Assembly (NCBI RefSeq): GCF_002592005.1
Contig: NZ_NVQF01000037.1
Span: 1-56,597, forward strand
Source of the DNA: Mycolicibacterium palauense
Lineage (GTDB): Bacteria > Actinomycetota > Actinomycetes > Mycobacteriales > Mycobacteriaceae
Direction: 5' to 3'
DNA length: 56,597 nucleotides
Below, in pieces: positions 8,935 to 18,011 of the stretch. Positions within the stretch are counted from its first letter, which is position 1. The number at the start of each line of letters is the position of its first letter. The notes beneath the pieces are model-generated. The model saw only the letters and a program-made list of their open reading frames with translations. It was not told the origin of the DNA and did not search any database. The position numbers and the translations under genes were made by a program.

Positions 8935-9745
8935 TCAGCGCACCAGCCGCCGCAGCAGCGCCGAGGCCGAGGCCACCCCCAGGATCGCGGCCGCGATCAG
9001 CACCCCCAGGTCGATCCACGGGTTCCACGGGGTGCCGATCAGCAACCCGCGCAACGCGTTGACCTCATAGCTCAGCGGGTTGACCGCCGAGAGCCAGCGC
9101 AGCCACTGCGGCATCACCTCCACGGGGTAGAGCGCGTTGGAGGCGAAGAACAGCGGCATGGTGATGGCCTGGCCGATGCCCATCAGGCGGTCCCGGTTGC
9201 GCACCAGCCCGGCCAGCGACAGCGACAGGCAGGCGAAGAACCCCGCACCGAGCAGCACCACGGCCATCGCCGCCAGGATGCGCAGCGGGTTGGCGGTCAG
9301 GTGCACGCCCATCAGGAACGCGATCACCAGCACCCCGATCACCTGGGCCATCGAGCGCACCCCGGCGGCAAAGGCCTTGCCGCTGACCAGCGCCGAGGTG
9401 GACGCCGGTGTCACCATCAGCTTGGCCAGGATGCCGGCGTCACGGTCCCAGACGATCTGGATGCCGTAGAAGATCGAGATGAACAGCGCCGACTGGGCGA
9501 TGATCCCGGGCGCCAGGAACGCCAGATAGGACACCGAACCGGTGTCGATGATCCGCAGGTGGGAAAACGTCTGGCCGAAGATCAGCAGCCACAGCGCGGG
9601 TTGCACCATGCGGGTGAGCAGCTCGGTGCGGTCGTGGGAGAGCTTCTGGATCTCGACGAGGGCGTAGGTGCCCATCTGCACGGCGGTGGCCAGAAGCCGC
9701 CGCCATCCGCGCGGCGCCAGGATCAGCGGGGCGGTGGTGGTGGAG

Positions 9746-9756
<11 letters not shown>
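8935..9756 (-). CDS. ABC-2 type exporter permease
   Basis: This is the membrane subunit of an ABC-2 exporter, about 273 residues with six hydrophobic segments. The family features are LLTRMVQPALWLLIFGQTF early, YLAFLAPGIIAQSALF, then MPLFFASNALYPVEVMPQWLRWLSAVNPLSYEVNALRGLL near the end, the ABC2_membrane signature seen in DrrB-like drug exporters. The GTG at 9756 is inside the end of the ATPase gene (11-base overlap); the frame further upstream is ATPase antisense-like noise. It works with the ATPase at 9746-10558 and lies in the MarR operon. The substrate cannot be read from sequence. Confidence 0.88.
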
Positions 9757-10554
<798 letters not shown>

Positions 10555-10558
<4 letters not shown>

Positions 10559-11004
10559 GGTGAATCCTCCTGCAGTAGTCGGGTCAGTTTCGCGAGCACC
10601 TCGAGCCCGCCGCGCAGCGCCGCGACGTCCTCGGAATCGAGCTGGTCGAGCGCCCCGGCCAGCGCCGCCCGCCGCGCGGCCTTGGAGGCGTCGGCGACGC
10701 GCTGGGCGGAGTCGGTGAGCCGCAGCCGGCCCACGCGCCGGTCGGCGGGGTCGCAGGTGCGCACCAGCAACCCGGCCGCCGAGAGCTTCGACACCAGCGT
10801 CGAGGCGGTGTTGGGGGCCAGCCCCAGCTCGGCGGCGGCCTCGCTCACCGAGACGTCGGGACGCCGGCCGACCAGCCGCAGCAGTTCGGCCTGCGACTCG
10901 GTCAGGCCGGACTCGTCGAAGCCCCGGCCCGTGCGCCGGACCTGCCGACGGAACCGCCCGACCGTGCCGAACAGGTCGGTGACGAGATCGGATCGAGTGC
11001 GCAC
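10555..11004 (-). CDS. MarR-family regulator of the ABC exporter operon
   Basis: The product is a 149-residue winged-helix repressor. ESGLTESQAELLRLVGRRPDVSVSEAAAELGLAPNTASTLVSKLSAAGLLVRTCDPADRRVGRLRLT covers the wHTH and wing (residues ~29-98), with the DxRxxR-like DPADRRVGR wing typical of MarR. GTG at 11004 gives the family's length; a longer frame to 11514 is the shadow of the metallophosphoesterase. Its stop overlaps the ATPase start by 4 bases. A 23-base inverted repeat lies 11 bases before the start, so it probably represses its own operon and responds to a ligand that the exporter removes. Confidence 0.9.
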
Positions 11005-11014
11005 CGGCCCCCAC

Positions 11015-11037
11015 GATACCTCTGTTGCAGAGCTATC
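11015..11037 (-). promoter_or_regulatory. MarR operator overlapping the operon promoter
   Basis: Inverted repeat with outer arms GATA/TATC and inner arms CTCTG/CAGAG around a 3-base centre. Ten base pairs match per 23-base site apart from one asymmetric position in each arm. On the minus strand the end of the site reads TATCGT, a fair TANNNT -10 element, and transcription would then start at or just before the GTG. Confidence 0.7.
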
Positions 11038-11087
11038 GGTGGGTGGGGGCCGCAGTGGGGCAGTCGGCAGCGCGGGAGCCCCGCCGG

Positions 11088-11579
11088 CTACAGCCGGTGC
11101 AGGGTGACCGCCCCGAGCGCACCCCCGGAGATCGTCGCCGTCATGTACGTGCAATGCGGCTGGCGGCGCCGGTCGGTCGGCGAGCCCGGGTTGAGCAGGC
11201 GCAGCCCGGTGTCGGTGGTGCTGTCCCAGGGAATGTGGCTGTGCCCGAAGACCAGAACGTCGGTGTCGGGGTAGCGCGCCGACATCCGGCGGTCCCGGCC
11301 GGCCTTCCCGCCGGTCTCGTGCACCACACTCACGCGAAGACCGTCCAACTCCACCTCGGCGCACTCCGGCAACCGGGCCCGCAGGTCGTCCCCGTCGTTG
11401 TTGCCCCAGCACGCCACCAGCCGGGCCGAACGCGCCTGCAGTTCGTCCAGCAGCGCGATGTCCACCCAGTCCCCGGCGTGGATCACCACATCGGCACGCG
11501 ACACCTCCTCCCACACCCGTGCCGGCAGGTCACGGGCGCGCTTGGGCACGTGGGTGTCCGAGATCAGCAGCAGGTTCAG
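11088..11579 (-). CDS. YfcE-type metallophosphoesterase with apparent CTG start
   Basis: This is a 163-residue calcineurin-like phosphodiesterase. All metal motifs are present: SDTHV (D-x-H), HAGDW, GNNDG, VVHETGG and VFGHSHIPW. The first motif lies only 7-9 residues from the beginning of the conserved region, and no ATG, GTG or TTG occurs between it and the previous gene's body in this frame. CTG at 11579 overlaps the trkA stop as CTGA and has GGGGAGG six bases upstream. I therefore take CTG as the start. The family hydrolyses phosphodiesters; the substrate here is unknown. Confidence 0.85.
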   Translation of the reverse strand: MNLLLISDTHVPKRARDLPARVWEEVSRADVVIHAGDWVDIALLDELQARSARLVACWGNNDGDDLRARLPECAEVELDGLRVSVVHETGGKAGRDRRMSARYPDTDVLVFGHSHIPWDSTTDTGLRLLNPGSPTDRRRQPHCTYMTATISGGALGAVTLHRL

Positions 11580-12271
11580 GATGGGCCTCCCCGCGCCGGC
11601 GTGTGCGGTTCGCCCTGAACCCCCAGGGCCAGCCGGATCCGGTCCTCCAGCCCGCTGCCCGAGACGAAGACCAGCTCGTCGCCGCCGCGCAGGACGACGC
11701 CGGGCGCCGGCAGCAGCACCCGCTCGGCGCGGTGCACGACGATCAGCGCACTGTTGTCCGGCAGCGCCAGGTCGGCGATCCGGCGGCCGTCGAGCTCGCT
11801 GTCGGGGGTCAGCGTGATGGACGAGAGCCCGGCGCGCCCGCCGCCGAGGCCCATCAGGGGGATGAGGTGCCCGGCGTCGATGGCGCCCTCCACCGCGGCC
11901 ACCAGCGCCCGCGGCGTGCACACCGCGACGTCGACCCCCCACGCCGCGCCGAACAGCGGCTCGTCGCGGGCCTCGTTGACCCGGGCAACCACCCGGGCCA
12001 CCCCGAACTCGGTCTTGGCCAGCAGCGACAGCGCGAGATTGGCCTTGTCGTCGCCGGTCGCGGCGATCACCACGTCGCAGGTCTCGATGCCGGCCTCGCG
12101 CAGCGACGTCAGTTCGCAGGCGTCGGCGAGAAACCAGTCCGCGCCGGGCACGCTGTGCGGCTCGTACTTGGCGATGTTCCTCTCGATGAGCAGCACCCGG
12201 TGACCGTAGGCGAGCAGCTCCTCGGCCACCGAGCGGCCCACCGCCCCGGCTCCGGCTATACCCACTCGCAT
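11576..12271 (-). CDS. trkA: TrkA-family K+ transport regulator (RCK domains)
   Basis: This cytoplasmic NAD(H)-binding regulator of potassium transport has 231 residues. An N-terminal Rossmann TrkA_N domain carries MRVGIAGAGAVGRSVAEEL, VLLIERN and VVIAATGDDKANLALSLLAKTEF; a C-terminal TrkA_C domain ends with VVLRGGDELVFVSG. It resembles the CeoB/Rv2691 type. ATG at 12271 has GGGGAGA upstream and begins exactly at the glycine-rich strand; the 17-residue extension from 12322 is unlikely. It is divergent from a K+/H+ antiporter that has its own TrkA_C-like tail, which suggests joint K+ control. The metallophosphoesterase downstream is coupled by a CTGA overlap. Confidence 0.85.
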   Translation of the reverse strand: MRVGIAGAGAVGRSVAEELLAYGHRVLLIERNIAKYEPHSVPGADWFLADACELTSLREAGIETCDVVIAATGDDKANLALSLLAKTEFGVARVVARVNEARDEPLFGAAWGVDVAVCTPRALVAAVEGAIDAGHLIPLMGLGGGRAGLSSITLTPDSELDGRRIADLALPDNSALIVVHRAERVLLPAPGVVLRGGDELVFVSGSGLEDRIRLALGVQGEPHTPARGGPS

Positions 12272-12388
12272 CGGTTCGTCTCCCCGTTCCCACCCGGACC
12301 GCGCCAAGCGGCCCACGGCCAATGATGCCCTGCTTAACTACCCCGAACGGCGCACTGCCACCGATACGATCCGAACGGGGTGGAGCCG

Positions 12389-13885
12389 ATGACGCTGGAG
12401 CAGATGTATCTCGCGCTGCTCATCGGCGGCGTGGTGCTGCTGGCCAGCATCGCCGCCACCCGGCTGGCCACCCGGGCCGGCCTGCCCAGCCTGCTGTTGT
12501 TCCTGGCCGTCGGGGTCGCCATCGGCGAGGGCGGGTTCGGGCTCAACTTCGACGACGTGAGCCTGGGCCGTGACCTGGGCACCGCGGCGCTGGTCGTGAT
12601 CCTCGTCGAGGGCGGACTGACGACCCGTTTCGGTGAGATCCGCCGCGTGCTGGCGCCGGCGGCGGTGCTGGCCACCGTCGGCGTGGCGGTGAGCATGATC
12701 GTCACCGCCACCGGCGCCCACCTGCTGCTCGGGATGGACTGGCAGCTGGCCCTGCTGCTGGGCGCGGTCGTCTCCTCGACCGACGCCGCCGCGGTGTTCT
12801 CGGTGCTGCGGGTGCTGCCGCTGCCGCGGCGGGTGGCCGGGCTGCTGGAGGCCGAGTCGGGGTTCAACGACGCCCCCGCGGTGATCCTCGTGCTGATGTT
12901 CTCGGCGGCCCCGCTGGAGTTCGCCCCGCTGACCGCCGTCTTCGACATCGCCTACGAGCTGGCCGTCGGCGCGGCGATCGGCGTGATGTCCGGGCTGGTG
13001 GGCTCGGTGGTGCTGCGCCGGATCGCGTTGCCGGCCACCGGGCTCTACCCGGTCGCCATCTTCGGCCTGGCGATCGTGGCCTCGGCCGCCTCGGCGGTGC
13101 TGCACGCCAGCGGCTTCCTGGCCGCCTACCTGGCGGGGGTGGTCCTGGCCAACACCGGGCTGCCGCACCGCTCGGCCACCCGGTCCTTCGCCGAGGGACT
13201 GGGCTGGCTGGCGCAGATCTCGCTGTTCGTGCTGCTGGGGCTGCTGGTCTCGCCCGCCGAGCTGCCCGGCGAGCTGATCCCGGCGGTCGTCATCGGCCTG
13301 GTGCTGTTGCTGCTGGCGCGGCCCGTCTCGGTGCTGGCGTCACTGCTGGCCTTCCGGTTCCGCTGGCGCGACCAGCTGTTCGTCTCCTGGGCCGGCCTGC
13401 GTGGCGGGGTTCCGATCGTGCTGGCCACCTATCCGATCGTGGCGGGGGTCCCCGACAGCAACCGGTTGCTGAGCATCGTGTTCATCCTGGTGGTGGTCTT
13501 CACCCTGGTGCAGGGGCCCAGCCTGGCCCCGCTGGCCCGCTACCTCGGCCTGGCCCGCGCCGACGCCACCCGCGACGTCCAACTCGACGCCGCGCCGCTG
13601 GACGTGCTCGACGCCGAGCTGATCACGATGACGGTGCACGCGGCCTCCCGCCTGCACAACGTGATGATCATCGAACTGCGGCTGCCCGAGCCCAGCGTCA
13701 TCACCCTGATCATCCGCGACGGCCACACCTTCGTGCCCCAGCTCGACACCCGAATCGCCGCCGGCGACGAGTTGATGATCGTCACCACCAGCAAGACCCG
13801 CGAGGCCGCCGAGCGCCGGCTGCGGGCGGTGAGCCGGCGCGGCCGGCTGGCGCACTGGTTCGACGAGTACGGCGAGCCCGACTGA
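12389..13885 (+). CDS. Potassium/proton antiporter, NhaP2/CvrA type
   Basis: This CPA1-family exchanger of about 498 residues has a dozen hydrophobic segments (residues ~5-395) and a cytoplasmic TrkA_C-like domain (~415-480: VITLIIRDGHTFVPQLDTRIAAGDELMIVT). The ion-binding core is visible as SSTDAAAVFSVLR and ESGFNDAPAVILV, the N-D pair expected for CPA1. Length and C-terminal RCK_C match the K+/H+ NhaP2 group rather than pure Na+/H+ exchangers. The start is ATG 12389 or GTG 12380; a TACGAT -10-like element at 12364-12369 would leave almost no leader before the GTG. The divergent trkA shares the ~110-base promoter region. Confidence 0.88.
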   Translation: MTLEQMYLALLIGGVVLLASIAATRLATRAGLPSLLLFLAVGVAIGEGGFGLNFDDVSLGRDLGTAALVVILVEGGLTTRFGEIRRVLAPAAVLATVGVAVSMIVTATGAHLLLGMDWQLALLLGAVVSSTDAAAVFSVLRVLPLPRRVAGLLEAESGFNDAPAVILVLMFSAAPLEFAPLTAVFDIAYELAVGAAIGVMSGLVGSVVLRRIALPATGLYPVAIFGLAIVASAASAVLHASGFLAAYLAGVVLANTGLPHRSATRSFAEGLGWLAQISLFVLLGLLVSPAELPGELIPAVVIGLVLLLLARPVSVLASLLAFRFRWRDQLFVSWAGLRGGVPIVLATYPIVAGVPDSNRLLSIVFILVVVFTLVQGPSLAPLARYLGLARADATRDVQLDAAPLDVLDAELITMTVHAASRLHNVMIIELRLPEPSVITLIIRDGHTFVPQLDTRIAAGDELMIVTTSKTREAAERRLRAVSRRGRLAHWFDEYGEPD

Positions 13886-13966
13886 CCCTGGGGGCCGCGG
13901 GGCCACCGGCGGCTGGTTGACTTATCGCCCAGACAACCGTGGCTATCGCAGCAAGGAGGCTGGCAG

Positions 13967-15193
13967 TTGGCCGAATCGCCGGCGCCGGGTCCGCTCGCCG
14001 GAATCCGGATCATCGAAATCTCCAGTTTCGTCGCCGTCCCGCTGGCCGGGATGACGCTCACCCAACTGGGAGCCGAGGTGATCCGCGTCGACCCGGTCGG
14101 CGGCGCGGCCGACTACCGGCGCTGGCCGGTCACCGACGACGGCACCAGCATCTACTGGGCCGGCCTGAACAAGGGCAAGCGCTCGGTCGCGGTGGACATG
14201 CGCTCGCCGGCGGGCCAGGACCTCGTGACCCGGCTCATCGTCGAGGGCGGCGCCGGTGGGGGCATCCTGATCACCAATGTCGTCGGCCGACAGTGGCACT
14301 CCTACGACACGCTGGCCGCGCTGCGGCCCGACCTGATCCACCTGGAGGTCTCCGGGCGCGCCGACGGCGGCACCGGCGTGGACTACACCGTCAACGCCGG
14401 CGTGGGTTTCCCCCTGGTCACCGGGTCGCCGGAACAGGCCGGACCGGTCAACCACGTGCTGCCGGCCTGGGACGTCTCCTGCGGGCTCTACGCGGTGCTG
14501 GGGGTCCTGGCGGCGTTGCGCCGCCGCGACGACACCGGGGCGGGCAGCCGGCTGCGGATCCCGCTGGAGGACGTGGCGCTGGCCACCGCGGGCAATCTCG
14601 GTTTCCTCACCGAACCGATGATCAACGGCACCCAGCGGGAGCGTCTGGGCAACGCGCTCTACGGCCAGTACGGCGAGACGTTCACCAGCGGTGACGGTGT
14701 GTCGTTCATGCTGGTGGCGCTCACCGGCCGCCACTTCCGCGATCTGGCCGAGCTGACCGGAACCACCAAAGTCGTTGCCGCACTGGCCGAAGCGTTCGAC
14801 GCCGACTTCACCGACGAGGGTCAGCGCTACCGCCACCGCGCGGTGCTCGGCGGGTTGTTCAGCGCGTGGTTCGCCGAACACAGCGGCGACGAGATCGCCG
14901 CGGCGCTGTCGAAGACCTCGATCCTGTGGGAGCGTTACCGCACCTTCACCGAGGTCAGCAGCGATCCCAAGGTGACGGCCAACCCGCTGTTCACCCGGCT
15001 GAACCAGCCCCGGGTCGGGGAGTATCTGGCGCCGGGGCTGCCGGTGATGGTCGACGGCGGGCATTCGGCGGCCGTGCCGGCCCCGGCACTCGGCGACGAC
15101 ACCGCCGCGGTGCTCGGCGAACGGCTGGGCGTCGGGGCCGAGGAACTGGCCCGGTTGTGCGGGGAAGGCACCGTGGCCACCGCGGAGGGCTGA
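13967..15193 (+). CDS. Family III CoA-transferase (CaiB/BaiF)
   Basis: This 408-residue enzyme moves CoA between carboxylic acids. N-terminal GIRIIEISSFVAVPLAGMTLTQLGAEVIRVD, GLNKGKRSVAVDM, and the catalytic Asp in LPAWDVSCGLYA follow the CaiB pattern. Mycobacterial proteins with this N-terminus are often labelled 2-methylfumaryl-CoA isomerase (intramolecular transferase). I cannot verify that reaction, and the true substrate may be another acid. The start is TTG with AAGGAGG seven bases upstream. The stop overlaps the next ATG by one base (TGATG), and with the thioesterase and HtdZ it forms a three-gene acyl-CoA operon. Confidence 0.9.
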   Translation: MAESPAPGPLAGIRIIEISSFVAVPLAGMTLTQLGAEVIRVDPVGGAADYRRWPVTDDGTSIYWAGLNKGKRSVAVDMRSPAGQDLVTRLIVEGGAGGGILITNVVGRQWHSYDTLAALRPDLIHLEVSGRADGGTGVDYTVNAGVGFPLVTGSPEQAGPVNHVLPAWDVSCGLYAVLGVLAALRRRDDTGAGSRLRIPLEDVALATAGNLGFLTEPMINGTQRERLGNALYGQYGETFTSGDGVSFMLVALTGRHFRDLAELTGTTKVVAALAEAFDADFTDEGQRYRHRAVLGGLFSAWFAEHSGDEIAAALSKTSILWERYRTFTEVSSDPKVTANPLFTRLNQPRVGEYLAPGLPVMVDGGHSAAVPAPALGDDTAAVLGERLGVGAEELARLCGEGTVATAEG

Positions 15194-16020
15194 TGAGCGC
15201 ACTCACCGACCTGCTCGAGCTGACCGAGGACGGCCCGGACACCTGGGTGGCCGTCGGTCACGGTCCGGCGGGAAAGCGGGCCTTCGGTGGGCAGTTCGTG
15301 GCGCAGACGCTGCTGGCGGCGGCACGCACGGTGCCCTCCGACGCCGAGCCGGCCAATCTGCATCTGCAGTTCCTGCGCGGCGGCGACGCGGTGGAGCCCG
15401 TCGGATATGCCGTGGAACGTCTCTACGACGGGCGCACCGCGATGACCCGACGGGTGCTGGCCCGGCAGAACGAGCGGGTCCTCACCGCGGCCACGGTGTC
15501 GTTCTCGCGGTCGTTGCCGGGACCCGAACACGGCCATCTCGGGCAGCTGCCCGGCGACCCCGAACGCCTGGAACGCACCGGTCCGGCCGGGCCCGCGCCC
15601 GGGCTGCCGCTCGACGAACTCGACATCCGGATCGCCGACACCGGCGAGGGTGCCGGGTTCGTGCGCCGATTGTGGTGGCGGGCAACGGTTCCGCTGCCCG
15701 ACGAGGCGCTGACGCACCTGGCCGTGGCGTTGTTCGTCACCGACGTCTACATGATCGATCCCGCGCTGCGGGTACACGGACACTCCATGCGCGAGCGCAC
15801 CCACCGCAGCGGCACCACCGACGCCTCGGTGTGGTTCCACCGCCGCGTCCGGGCCGACCACTGGAACCTGCTGGAGTCGAGGTCCCCGGCGGGCGCCCGG
15901 GGCCGCGGCGTCGTCACCGCCAGCCTGATCGGCGCCGACGGTGCCATCGCCGCCACCGTCGTTCAGGAGGGCCTGATCGCGGCACACACCAGCGCGGACT
16001 CCAGGGCAGACGTCAGGTAA
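15193..16020 (+). CDS. Acyl-CoA thioesterase II (TesB family)
   Basis: This double-hotdog thioesterase of 275 residues cleaves acyl-CoA to free acid and CoA. The N-terminal hotdog has GKRAFGGQFVAQTLLAAARTV and LHLQFLRGGDAVEPVGYAVERLYDGRTAMTRRVLARQ; the C-terminal one has MIDPALRVHGHSMRERTHRSGTTDASVWFHR and a typical NLLESRSPAGARGRGVVTASLIGADGAI. The ATG at 15193 overlaps the CoA-transferase stop and is preferred to the much longer frame from 14866, which lies in that gene. It is part of the CoA-transferase, thioesterase, hydratase operon. Confidence 0.92.
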   Translation: MSALTDLLELTEDGPDTWVAVGHGPAGKRAFGGQFVAQTLLAAARTVPSDAEPANLHLQFLRGGDAVEPVGYAVERLYDGRTAMTRRVLARQNERVLTAATVSFSRSLPGPEHGHLGQLPGDPERLERTGPAGPAPGLPLDELDIRIADTGEGAGFVRRLWWRATVPLPDEALTHLAVALFVTDVYMIDPALRVHGHSMRERTHRSGTTDASVWFHRRVRADHWNLLESRSPAGARGRGVVTASLIGADGAIAATVVQEGLIAAHTSADSRADVR

Positions 16021-16047
16021 GAGCCAACCCACAGAAAGGAACAACAC

Positions 16048-16503
16048 GTGCGGACTTTCACGTCGGCGGCCGAGTTGATCGCCGCCAAGGGAGAGGTGCT
16101 GGGCACCAGCGACTGGGTCACCATCACCCAGGAGGCCGTCAACCAGTTCGCCGAGGCCACCGGTGACCATCAGTGGATTCACGTCGACCCCGAGCGGGCC
16201 GCCGCGGGACCGTTCGGCACCACCATCGCCCACGGGTTCATGACCCTGTCGCTGCTTCCGGTGCTGATGCACCAGATGTACACCGTCGAGGGCATCAAGC
16301 TGGCCATCAACTACGGCCTGAACAAGGTGCGCTTTCCGTCCCCGGTGCCGGTCGGGTCGAAGGTGCGCGCCACCAGCACCCTGGTGGAGGCCGAGGAGCT
16401 CGGCGACGGTGCGCTGCAGCTGACGGTGTCCACCAGCATCGAGGTGGAGGGCGCTGGCAAGCCGGCCTGCGTCGCCGAGAGCCTGCTGCGCTACATGTTC
16501 TGA
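16048..16503 (+). CDS. htdZ: HtdZ-like MaoC-fold (R)-enoyl-CoA hydratase
   Basis: This single-hotdog hydratase has 151 residues. The catalytic block NQFAEATGDHQWIHVDPERAAAGPFGTTIAHGFMTLSLLP contains the Asp and His of the R-hydratase motif. INYGLNKVRFPSPVPVGSKVRA and the C-terminal CVAESLLRYMF fit M. tuberculosis HtdZ (Rv0130) closely as I remember it. The GTG start has AAAGGA upstream. In M. tuberculosis htdZ lies directly beside fbpC and faces fadE1; here a fadE1-like remnant still lies downstream but fbpC has been separated. It hydrates trans-2-enoyl-CoA, probably in fatty-acid turnover. Confidence 0.9.
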   Translation: MRTFTSAAELIAAKGEVLGTSDWVTITQEAVNQFAEATGDHQWIHVDPERAAAGPFGTTIAHGFMTLSLLPVLMHQMYTVEGIKLAINYGLNKVRFPSPVPVGSKVRATSTLVEAEELGDGALQLTVSTSIEVEGAGKPACVAESLLRYMF

Positions 16504-16528
16504 GCCCGGCACCGGTAGGCGACCGGGC
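16504..16528. terminator. Hairpin between htdZ and the TauE gene
   Basis: GCCCGG (16504-16509) pairs with CCGGGC (16523-16528) directly after the htdZ stop, between convergent genes. The stem is six base pairs with a 13-base loop and no U-tract. Confidence 0.45.
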
Positions 16529-16532
16529 GCCC

Positions 16533-17273
16533 TCAGTAGGCACTCATGCCGAGCCGGACCGCCACCGCGAGCCCGGCCGCCCCGATCACCAGTCGCATCG
16601 GGGTGGCCGGCGCGTGGCGCACCACCACGGGGCCCAGTCGCGCGCCGAGCAGGCATCCCAGGCCCAGCGGCAGCGCCGCGGCCCACTGCACCGGCGCGGC
16701 GACGGCGAAGATCAACGCCGCGACCAGGTTGGCGACGCCCAGGATCGCGTTCTTGGACGCGTTGGCGTGCGCCAGTGTCGCGCTGCCCGCCCGCAGCAGC
16801 AGCGCCAGCAGCAACACTCCGGCCGCCGCCCCGAAATAGCCGCCGTAGACGGTGATCCCGCCGATCGCCGCTGCCTCGGCGATCTGCACGCCGCGCCGGC
16901 GTCGCAGCTTGTCCGGATGCGGGTCCGCACGCCCGCGCGGCAGCAGGATCGCCACCGACGACAGGCCCAGCAGCACCGGCACCGCCTTCTCGAAACCCTC
17001 TGCGGGAGTGGACAACAGCAGGATCGCCCCGAGCGCGCCGCCGAGTGCGGCCACGGGGGCGATCCGACGCAGCCAGGGGCCCTGCCCGCGCAGCTCGGGC
17101 CGTGAACCCCACATGGAGCCGACCCCGTTGAAGATCAGGGCCACGGTGTTGGTGACGTTGGCGGCCACCGGCGGGATCCCGATGGCCAGCAGGGCCGGAT
17201 AGGTGGCGACCGAGGCCAGGCCGGCGATGCTTCCGGTGAGCCCGCCCGTGATGCCGGCGGCCAGCAGCAGCAC
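16533..17273 (-). CDS. TauE/SafE-family membrane exporter
   Basis: The protein has about 246 residues with seven or eight hydrophobic segments in two repeats, the pattern of sulfite/organosulfonate exporters. Marks of the family are ITGGLTGSIAGLASVATYPALLAIGIPPVAANVTNTVALIFN at the N-terminus and GGYFGAAAGVLLLALLLRAG with HANASKNAILGVANLVAALIF in the second half. GTG 17273 is the first ordinary start, but it sits inside the first membrane helix. A CTG at 17303, overlapping the stop of the dehydrogenase remnant, would give a more natural N-terminus (LNHPLTWQHAVLLL). The substrate is unknown. Confidence 0.82.
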   Translation of the reverse strand: MLLLAAGITGGLTGSIAGLASVATYPALLAIGIPPVAANVTNTVALIFNGVGSMWGSRPELRGQGPWLRRIAPVAALGGALGAILLLSTPAEGFEKAVPVLLGLSSVAILLPRGRADPHPDKLRRRRGVQIAEAAAIGGITVYGGYFGAAAGVLLLALLLRAGSATLAHANASKNAILGVANLVAALIFAVAAPVQWAAALPLGLGCLLGARLGPVVVRHAPATPMRLVIGAAGLAVAVRLGMSAY

Positions 17274-17299
17274 GGCGTGCTGCCAGGTCAGCGGGTGGT

Positions 17300-17535
17300 T
17301 CAGAGTTCGGCCACTTCGAGTTCGAGGCGCTCGGCCAGCAGGGCCTGCGCCTCGGCCCTGCGGGTCGGCAGGTGCCCGGACGGGAACGGCGTGTCGACCG
17401 GGACGTACTCCTTGAGGGTGCGCCGCGCCACCGTCAGCTTCATGAACGGCATCTCATTGGAGACCCCGAGGGCCCCGTGCAGATGCAGCGCACGCCGGGC
17501 CACGTCGTGCAGCACCCGCGGCCGCTGTCCGCGCC
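17300..17535 (-). pseudogene. fadE1: 3' remnant of an acyl-CoA dehydrogenase (fadE1-like)
   Basis: Only about 75 C-terminal residues remain. VLHDVARRALHLHGALGVSNEMPFM is the last helix region of acyl-CoA dehydrogenases, and it runs directly into KLTVARRTLKEYVPVDTPFPSGHLP. In family members ~25 residues with the LADGPTEVH segment should lie between, so there is also an internal in-frame deletion. Upstream of about 17535 the frame continues to 17653 but as unrelated, lower-GC sequence. Position and strand match M. tuberculosis fadE1 (Rv0131c), which faces htdZ. The rest of the gene is not found at the other side of the island in this window, so a deletion accompanied or followed the insertion. 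Confidence 0.78.
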
Positions 17536-17539
17536 CGAC

Positions 17540-17985
17540 AGCCTGGGTATGGCAAAGCTCCCTCGCTAGGTGTTTCGCAGGTTCAACGCCGTTATGTGGA
17601 CTCAGCTGGACAATGGTGCGCCGTTTACCAGCCGGTGCTCCGTCAGCATTCAAGTGTGTGTTTCATCGTGGGTTTGTCCCGTGACACCTCCTCGAACCGA
17701 GGTTATACAGCCCGGCCGCGGTTCGTCTGCACAGATATGTATTCCTGGTCAGTCAAGGAGGGTAGCTGTGGCACCATCACCCGCTTGATAAGGAGGCATC
17801 GCCCCGGTTTGTGCGTACAGCGTCGGGCGCAGCTATCTGGATCGCGCCCACGCCCGCGATCTGGAATGCAGCGGAGCGGCGCCTCGCCGTCTCGACGCCG
17901 CGTTTCACGCACTGACCGATGTTCCAAAACGTTTACAGCTGAATAACTCTCGGATCTTCGAGTAGTGTCGGCGTAGGTGTACTGC
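17540..17985. other. Non-coding left edge of the 17.5-26 kb island
   Basis: About 450 bases separate the dehydrogenase stump from the PucR gene. Composition shifts to lower GC. Short frames on both strands show no recognisable motif, start signal or codon bias. I see no terminal inverted repeat, target duplication, tRNA or integrase piece. Confidence 0.5.
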
Positions 17986-18004
17986 CCCGGTCTGCTCGAC
18001 CGGG
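17986..18004 (-). terminator. Hairpin after the pucR-type gene
   Basis: A perfect 7-bp stem, CCCGGTC with GACCGGG, has a five-base loop. It begins eight bases past the stop of the minus-strand regulator. There is no U-tract. Confidence 0.55.
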
Positions 18005-18011
18005 CTCGTGG

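Noticed and set aside
12338..13168. Minus-strand frame antisense to the K+/H+ antiporter
   Set aside because: Translation is H/Q/G/R rich and has no motif; the antiporter frame has complete membrane segments.
14935..17112. Minus-strand open frame of 725 codons over the thioesterase/htdZ region
   Set aside because: Only antisense low-complexity translation; the plus-strand TesB and MaoC genes have full motifs and coupled starts.
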